Made by a program: the position numbers and the translations under genes. This document shows positions 59,316-64,000 of a stretch of 64,000 bases of DNA, piece by piece; positions within the stretch are counted from its first letter, which is position 1; every line of letters begins with the position of its first letter. The stretch lies in NCBI GenBank assembly GCA_020348445.1, contig CP070751.1:3843765-3907764 (forward strand). The letters run 5' to 3'. This stretch comes from Thermoplasmata archaeon (GTDB lineage: Archaea > Thermoplasmatota > Thermoplasmata > GCA-020350865). The notes under the pieces were generated by a model that was given only the letters and a program-made list of their open reading frames with translations, did not search any database and was not told the origin of the DNA.

Positions 59316-59520
59316 TACCGTCACCACCAATAACTTTAGATAGGAATTGCGTTAATATATAATATCTATTATGTTGTATATGCTTGAATAAAATGAGATA
59401 TAGTATTGAGGAATAAAGGAGATTGAATCTGAAAATCAAAATATTACATCCACAAAGAAAATTCTAAATACCAACGATAAATTGTAGATAGGGAATAATT
59501 CGCAAAAGAGGTTTAAAGCC

Positions 59521-60522
59521 ATGGTAATCGCTTTGGAAAGCAAGGAATTGAGGGAAAAGATACTGGCCAATCCAAAAAGGATCCTGAATATTGCGAAGAA
59601 CATGGGTGCCAATGTAAGGCATTCCGAAAAGCTCTTCGACGCTTTAATGAACGATTTTTTAAGTGCAGATGAGTGGCATAGCAAGTTAGAGGAAATGATC
59701 GACCTCACTTCCCTGGCGATAATTGAATCCCTCAGAGCCGAGTTCAAAAAGCAGGGTCTTGGAGAGTTCGATGTAGAGAAATATTTTCTTAGAGCGATGC
59801 TGCAACTGAAGCAGTCCACCCCAGATAGTATAAAAAAGGCTCAGGAATCGATAAAGAGGGCAAAGACCGAGGCGAAAAGGCTTCAAAGTGCAAAAAAGGA
59901 GACTTTGAAAATTACCCTTGAAATAGAGGCTATGCTAAAGGAAGCAAAAGAGCAAAATAAAGCTAGATCACCCAGAAATGAATATCAAAAAATAGCGGGG
60001 GGCCTCAAAGAGACCTTGAAAGTTTTGGATAGTGGTAACTATGAACTTGCGCTTTACATGGCCAAGAGACTTTCAAAAGAGGCTGAAAATCTCAAAGATA
60101 TCAAGCTCATAGCTCTGAGAAACGCGGCGAAAGCAGGACATGTGGTTTCAAAGGTGAAGGGGGAGGATCCTGGGTCTTTACCTTCAAATGCCCTTACAAA
60201 ATTAAACACCTTTTTAAGCACGATAAAATATCTTCTGGAAGAGGAGGACTATCAAACCGCTACACTTCTTGCAAGAGAGGTGAAGTGCGAGGCCGAGAAG
60301 TTTCTGCCTCCCGATAAGGTGGGCATTTCCAAATATGTCTGTCCCATATGTTTTGACTTAAATTGTCCCAATGTACTTTGCAATCTCAGTATTTCACCAT
60401 CGCCACTGGCAAGGGAAACCTGCAGAACTTACTGCACTTGTGGAATGCTCTATCATATCTGTTGCGTTCAAAAGGGAGCCCATTTAACTTGCGTTTCGTG
60501 TTTGAGGCCTTTGAAGGGATAA
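59521..60522 (+). CDS. Coiled-coil protein with C-terminal RING/treble-clef-like zinc domain
   Basis: A 333-residue protein of unknown function. Residues ~1-250 are nearly all helical, with long Lys/Glu-rich coiled coils (KKAQESIKRAKTEAKRLQSAKKETLKITLEIEAMLKEAKEQ) and a TPR-like middle. The last ~60 residues hold a cysteine/histidine cluster: CPIC, then NC and LC, CRTYCTCGMLYHICC, and AHLTCVSC, which could bind two zincs in a RING- or treble-clef-like fold. GAGG eight bases before the ATG. Single gene, strong codon-like composition. An E3-like or scaffolding role is only a possibility. Confidence 0.8.
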   Translation: MVIALESKELREKILANPKRILNIAKNMGANVRHSEKLFDALMNDFLSADEWHSKLEEMIDLTSLAIIESLRAEFKKQGLGEFDVEKYFLRAMLQLKQSTPDSIKKAQESIKRAKTEAKRLQSAKKETLKITLEIEAMLKEAKEQNKARSPRNEYQKIAGGLKETLKVLDSGNYELALYMAKRLSKEAENLKDIKLIALRNAAKAGHVVSKVKGEDPGSLPSNALTKLNTFLSTIKYLLEEEDYQTATLLAREVKCEAEKFLPPDKVGISKYVCPICFDLNCPNVLCNLSISPSPLARETCRTYCTCGMLYHICCVQKGAHLTCVSCLRPLKG

Positions 60523-60608
60523 GGATCTAATTATATACACAAATTTTATTTTTCTTTAAACCACAAATCACATAATACCAAAATACAAGTGATTTAAATG
60601 AGTATAAA

Positions 60609-61220
60609 TCAGGAAAAAAACCGTTCTATTTCATTAATAATGGTTACTTTAATGCTCTCTGCCTTCTTTTGAAGATTATCCATGTCATTTTTCGTTTTGC
60701 TTACGAAATCCTCATCTTCAATATATTTCAGGTTCACCTTCACATTCAAGATAGCCCCCGAAAAACCTGAATATGCTAAAAGAGCTCCTACACCAGAGTC
60801 TGTTATGGCATTTTGGTTACCCTTTGCTGTAGTAAATTGCCCTAATTCTATGACCCTAAGGCATTTTTTCGCCACTAAATAAGGTACACTAGCTGCCCTC
60901 TTGTAGGCACTTTGTAGTTTCTCATTTCTTATGGCCTCATCCTTGATTTTGAAGGCTTCCATAACTTCACAGAAAGCCTCCATATCCTTTTTGGAAAGGC
61001 CAAATAGTTCCTCTCTTAGGGCCTCGGCTTCTTCCAAAATCCTTTTCATTTCGTCCTCAACAACCCCATACTTTTTCTTTCCAATGGTGAGATTGCATAC
61101 CATCGAGATCAGGGCAGCGCCAAAGCTGCCTGCAAGGGCGGCCACACTTCCTCCCCCTGGGGCAGGGGAGTCGGAAGATATTTCCTTTAGTAAATCTTCG
61201 ATGTCGGATTCGATATCCAA
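60609..61220 (-). CDS. fchA: Formimidoyl-THF cyclodeaminase
   Basis: A ~203-residue FchA/FTCD-C domain, which converts 5-formimino-THF to 5,10-methenyl-THF and ammonia. Signatures are EISSDSPAPGGGSVAALAGSFGAALISMVCNLTIGKKKY at the start and VPYLVAKKCLRVIELGQFTTAKGNQNAITDSGVGALLAYSGFSGAILNVKVNL. The frame is open further upstream, but a TTG at 61220, four bases after the preceding stop and behind GGGAGTGAG, gives the standard N-terminus and length. Operon with the formimidoyltransferase, whose product is its substrate; in animals and some bacteria both are one fused protein. Confidence 0.92.
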   Translation of the reverse strand: MDIESDIEDLLKEISSDSPAPGGGSVAALAGSFGAALISMVCNLTIGKKKYGVVEDEMKRILEEAEALREELFGLSKKDMEAFCEVMEAFKIKDEAIRNEKLQSAYKRAASVPYLVAKKCLRVIELGQFTTAKGNQNAITDSGVGALLAYSGFSGAILNVKVNLKYIEDEDFVSKTKNDMDNLQKKAESIKVTIINEIERFFS

Positions 61221-61224
61221 AAAC

Positions 61225-62124
61225 TCACTCCCACAACCTGTTCTCAAGAATCTGGGATTTATCAAAATTCTCAATTCTGAGGTAATAATCTGCAGCATCC
61301 ACAAGGGCGTTCATTGGGATTAAACCCACAATCTCACTACCCAAGATTTCAACACCATATCTTTCAGCTTCCTTCTTAATCATCTCAAAAACCCTGAAGA
61401 TCGGGGTTTGTTGATAATTTGTCAGGTTCATGGAGACCTGAACAATTCCTCGCTCCTTGATCTCCAGCCCAAGGGCCTTGACATATCTGAGACCCCCGCT
61501 GGAGTGCCTTATTGCTTTTGCAATAGATTTTGCTACATTTATATCATTGGTGCTTAGATTGACATTGTACGCCACAAGGGGCATTCTTGCCCCGATTACA
61601 GTTGCACCGGCAGTTGGATGCAGACTACTTGGTCCAAAATCGGGTTTTCTATCAGGATCCTTTGAGATAGCTTCCTTTAGGCCTTCATATTGCCCTTTCC
61701 TGATATTAGCAAGGTTCTGTCTTGTCGGTTTTATGGCCGCGTGTTCATAGAGGTATATAGGTATCTTCAATTTATCTGCTACCTCTTGTCCCAGTTCTTT
61801 TGCCATATTCACACAGTCGTCAATAGTAACTCCTGAAATGGGTATAAAAGGCACAACATCTGTGGCCCCGATTCTGGGATGTTCACCAGAATGCTCGTTC
61901 ATATCAATTAGTTCTGCTGCCTTGGATATGGCGGAAAATGCGGCTTTTTTTACACCTTCAGGTTCTCCCACAAACGTGAAAACACTTCTGTTGTGGTCCT
62001 TGTCAGATTCGTAAGCCAGGAGTCTTACTTTTTCGGTATTCTTGATCTGCTGTGCAATGGCCTCTAAAACTTCTTTATTCCGCCCTTCACTGAAGTTCGG
62101 AACGCACTCCACTATTTTTATCAT
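61225..62124 (-). CDS. ftcD: Glutamate formimidoyltransferase
   Basis: A 299-residue formiminotransferase (N and C subdomains) that moves the formimino group of formiminoglutamate, from histidine breakdown, to THF. Seen: IVECVPNFSEGRNKEVLEAI, LLAYESDKDHNRSVFTFVGEPEGV with the catalytic His region, IDMNEHSGEHPRIGATDVVPFIPISGV, YLYEHAA, DFGPSSLHPTAGATVIGARMPLVAYNVNLST and SMNLTNYQQTPIFRVFEMI. Length is the single-domain bacterial type. Its stop lies just before the cyclodeaminase start. This pair feeds C1 units into the folate pool used by Fhs, PurH and MetF. Confidence 0.95.
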   Translation of the reverse strand: MIKIVECVPNFSEGRNKEVLEAIAQQIKNTEKVRLLAYESDKDHNRSVFTFVGEPEGVKKAAFSAISKAAELIDMNEHSGEHPRIGATDVVPFIPISGVTIDDCVNMAKELGQEVADKLKIPIYLYEHAAIKPTRQNLANIRKGQYEGLKEAISKDPDRKPDFGPSSLHPTAGATVIGARMPLVAYNVNLSTNDINVAKSIAKAIRHSSGGLRYVKALGLEIKERGIVQVSMNLTNYQQTPIFRVFEMIKKEAERYGVEILGSEIVGLIPMNALVDAADYYLRIENFDKSQILENRLWE

Positions 62125-62222
62125 GATATTCGGCCCTCCAAGGGAATGGATAAAAGGGAGAGTTGATATATACGTTTTGGTGTTCTATTAAAAATATACA
62201 ATTTGATAAGGAGTCGGCTGAA

Positions 62223-62828
62223 GTGAAGAAAAAAGCACTGGAGATGACTTTACAAAAAATACCATCTCATCCTGAGCCAAAACCTCGTTTGGAACAGTAT
62301 GCAACACCTGCCAATATCGCAGCAGATGTGCTTTTTCTTGCCCACTCCTTTGGGGATATTGAAAATAAAGTGGTATTTGACCTAGGATGCGGAACCGGGA
62401 CCTTTGCTATAGGTGCTAAGCTACTTGGAGCAAGGGAGGTAATGGGAATAGATATTGATTCCAAAGCCATTGAAATAGCGACTGAAACGGTAGAGAATTT
62501 CGGTTTGGAGGTGGATTTTCGCATATCTGAGATAAAAGATTTTAATATGAAGTGCGATACTGTGCTACAAAATCCGCCTTTTGGGGCGCAGAAAAAGCAT
62601 GCAGATAGACCCTTTATAAAAGTGGCATTAGACATTGCTAAGGTTGTCTATTCGCTTCATCTTGAAAAAACCCGAGAATTCATCGAAGAAGAAGCAAAAA
62701 AACAAAAAGCAAGGGTAACACATACAAAAAGTTACGAATTCGAAATTAGACATACATTCAAATTTCACAGCAAGGAAAAAAAATTCTTTGATGTGATGAT
62801 GTTCAGAATGGAAAAATTGAGGGAATGA
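62223..62828 (+). CDS. METTL5-like RNA N6-adenine methyltransferase
   Basis: A ~201-residue SAM-dependent methyltransferase: LEQYATPANIAADVLFLAHSFGDIENKVVFDLGCGTGTFAIGAKLLGA (SAM site), GIDIDSKAIEIATE, and the catalytic NPPFGAQKKHADRPFI motif of N6-adenine enzymes. It is most like METTL5, the small-subunit rRNA m6A enzyme, and its archaeal relatives. GTG 62223 behind AAGGAG (KKKALEMTLQKIPSHPEPKP) matches the family N-terminus; the upstream TTG at 62163 would add 20 unrelated residues. It is one base from csl4. Confidence 0.87.
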   Translation: MKKKALEMTLQKIPSHPEPKPRLEQYATPANIAADVLFLAHSFGDIENKVVFDLGCGTGTFAIGAKLLGAREVMGIDIDSKAIEIATETVENFGLEVDFRISEIKDFNMKCDTVLQNPPFGAQKKHADRPFIKVALDIAKVVYSLHLEKTREFIEEEAKKQKARVTHTKSYEFEIRHTFKFHSKEKKFFDVMMFRMEKLRE

Positions 62829-62829
62829 G

Positions 62830-63393
62830 ATGAACAAGGAGAAGAAAATCGTAATACCAGGGGAGGAGATCGCCACAACTGAGGAATTCCTTGCGGGTGA
62901 GGGAACCTACGAGCAAAAGGGCAGCATTTTCTCGTCCTATTTGGGAAGGTTGAATCTCGATGCTGAGGAGATGGTGGCTAAGGTAGAACCCATAAATCCC
63001 CTGGTGAGGTTAAATGTTGGGGACATGGTCTTGGCCCGTGTGGGTGATGTAAAAAGTAGCATGGTCATCGCAGATGTGGTGCGCGTGGAGGGTAATACCA
63101 GAGCAGTAAGTGGTGAGACTTTAGGTTCTATCCATATTTCCAAGATATCAGAGGGGTATACCGCTGACGTATGGAAGGAGTTCAGAATAGGTGATATTAT
63201 CAGGGCAAAAGTGGTGCAGGTAAAACCCTCTCTTCAACTATCCACGGACAGGCCAAATCTTGGTGTGTTACTTGCATTGTGTACACGGTGTAGAATGCCT
63301 TTGGAAAAAAAGGACAAAACCTTGTTCTGCGAAAACTGTCAACGCTCCGAGTTGAGAAATATAGCCCCTGATTATGGGAGATACGGGCATTAG
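62830..63393 (+). CDS. csl4: Exosome subunit Csl4
   Basis: A 187-residue archaeal Csl4, an RNA-binding cap protein of the RNA exosome that recruits DnaG. N-terminal domain IVIPGEEIATTEEFLAGEGTYEQKGSIFSSYLGRLNLD, central S1 domain (VGDMVLARVGDVKSSMVIADVV...IHISKISEGYTADVWKEFRIGDIIRAKVVQVKPSLQLST), and C-terminal zinc ribbon CTRCRMPLEKKDKTLFCENC. ATG start one base after the methyltransferase stop, an RNA-metabolism pair also adjacent in other archaea as far as I recall. Confidence 0.95.
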   Translation: MNKEKKIVIPGEEIATTEEFLAGEGTYEQKGSIFSSYLGRLNLDAEEMVAKVEPINPLVRLNVGDMVLARVGDVKSSMVIADVVRVEGNTRAVSGETLGSIHISKISEGYTADVWKEFRIGDIIRAKVVQVKPSLQLSTDRPNLGVLLALCTRCRMPLEKKDKTLFCENCQRSELRNIAPDYGRYGH

Positions 63394-63481
63394 AAAACAT
63401 CCAGTATTTCTAATATTTGAACCAAGGAAAAGCATAATAATAACCTAAGATATTAACGTAATAACGCAGGGTGAATATGAT

Positions 63482-63667
63482 ATGAGTGCAAGCACAGAGG
63501 AACTTATTAAGGCTGTCAATGAGCTGAAAGTGGAGATTCAACGCATACGGGAAGTTGTGGATATCCTGCTCAATGTGGTGATAGAAGGGGAGTTGGAGGA
63601 GGACGTTCGATTGGAACTCCAGATGAGTTACCTAAAAGACATGGACCCCTTCGGAATGTATAATTAA
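63482..63667 (+). CDS. Small coiled-coil protein
   Basis: A 61-residue, mostly helical protein with a heptad-like stretch (STEELIKAVNELKVEIQRIREVVDILLNVVIEG) and a second short helix ending MSYLKDMDPFGMYN. No family recognised. The ATG follows AGGGTGAATATGAT closely and composition is protein-like. It may be an adaptor or part of a small complex; nothing in the context decides. Confidence 0.6.
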   Translation: MSASTEELIKAVNELKVEIQRIREVVDILLNVVIEGELEEDVRLELQMSYLKDMDPFGMYN

Positions 63668-63971
63668 AAGGATACAAACATTTACTCTGCCACATCCCTT
63701 TTATAAATAGGATATAGGTCTCCTGCAGGATAGCTGATATCACGTGATTTCTGGTATGTAGCGCGGATATAATGTCTAAACAAAAATACCGTGATTCAAT
63801 TATTCATCTTATTACTGATTTGATTCTACAACAGAAAAAACCTTATTTAACCCCTACCTTATCCGTAACTCCAATGAGTATTTCGAGTAACCTCTGAAAA
63901 AGGAGAGTGGAACCGAGGTATCCTTATAATGAACACTTATACCATACAGTTGGTATCTAGCGGGAGGAAAG
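63668..63971. other. Intergenic region with palindromes and promoter signals
   Basis: No gene seen. It contains two perfect ten-base palindromes eight bases apart, TCCTGCAGGA (63721-63730) and ATCACGTGAT (63739-63748), TATA-like sequences (TTTTATAAATA ~63700, TTATTTAAC ~63844), and an inverted repeat ATACCA/TGGTAT at 63939-63956 just before the next gene's ribosome site. Confidence 0.4.
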
Positions 63972-64000
63972 TTGATTGATATGGACCTTGAAGAAGCCGC
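63972..64000 (+). CDS. Start of a gene cut by the window end
   Basis: GGGAGG at 63962-63967 is followed in frame by TTG 63972 and ATG 63981; from the ATG it reads MDLEEAA. Spacing fits TTG slightly better for the ribosome site, while ATG is the commoner codon. Too short to identify. Confidence 0.4.

Noticed and set aside
1-64000. Transposases, integrases or prophage genes that could explain the duplications
   Set aside because: None seen; the tRNA-Gln array and surface-gene duplications are not accompanied by any recombinase in the window.

Overview
The window reads as chromosomal DNA of an archaeon, most likely an anaerobic Thermoplasmatota lineage (for example an MBG-D/Thermoprofundales-like organism; this placement is inference). 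Archaeal signatures are a KEOPS Cgi121 subunit, PUA-bearing archaeosine tRNA-guanine transglycosylase, aIF5A next to agmatinase, exosome Csl4, XPD-type helicase, class I LysRS, geranylgeranyl reductase, archaeal 4-phosphopantoate--beta-alanine ligase, PurP, and archaeal TATA boxes about 25-30 bases before many starts.

Layout. 1-7.4 kb: a tightly coupled electron-transfer/one-carbon operon (GltD-like flavoprotein, a giant HdrA-GltD-HdrA fusion, MvhD, MetV, MetF). 7.6-12.7 kb: a membrane protein, geranylgeranyl reductase, and a transporter operon (APC permease with a PTS EIIA-like tail, HPP protein, Cgi121). 12.8-22.1 kb: three large secreted beta-helix (NosD-type) proteins alternating with two paralogous small secreted proteins, all on the minus strand. 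22.3-32.1 kb: QueD, HtpX, a secreted M24 peptidase, aIF5A, agmatinase, a four-gene ABC-2 operon and TgtA. 32.3-43 kb: a surface beta-propeller protein, an MBL hydrolase, PepT, small proteins, formate--THF ligase and a fourth beta-helix surface protein. 43-52.6 kb: XPD, pantothenate/CoA and purine genes (PurP and PurH tail to tail), AcsE-like methyltransferase, flavodoxin. 52.6-57.8 kb: glutaminyl-tRNA synthetase, three tRNA-Gln genes, tRNA-like hairpins, and class I LysRS. 57.8-64 kb: GfcR-like regulator, nitrilase-family enzyme, a coiled-coil zinc protein, the two formimino-folate enzymes, a METTL5-like methyltransferase, Csl4 and a small coiled-coil protein.

Two themes stand out. First, a folate-based (bacterial-style) C1 system is spread over the window: Fhs, MetV/MetF with an HdrA/MvhD electron-transfer partner, AcsE-like methyltransferase, PurH, glutamate formimidoyltransferase and FchA. 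Together they could feed formimino and formyl groups through tetrahydrofolate to methyl-THF and the acetyl-CoA pathway. FolD and CODH/ACS are not in the window.

Second, a glutamine-decoding locus: a bacterial/eukaryal-type GlnRS (rare in archaea, which normally use GatDE) lies between one tRNA-Gln(CUG) with A73 and an exact 406-bp-period duplication carrying tRNA-Gln(UUG) and tRNA-Gln(CUG), both with G73. Each tRNA is flanked by hairpins whose ends copy the tRNA acceptor stem. The two copies show compensatory base changes, so the hairpins look maintained as structure. I regard this tRNA-Gln/hairpin array as the best candidate for an undescribed system here.
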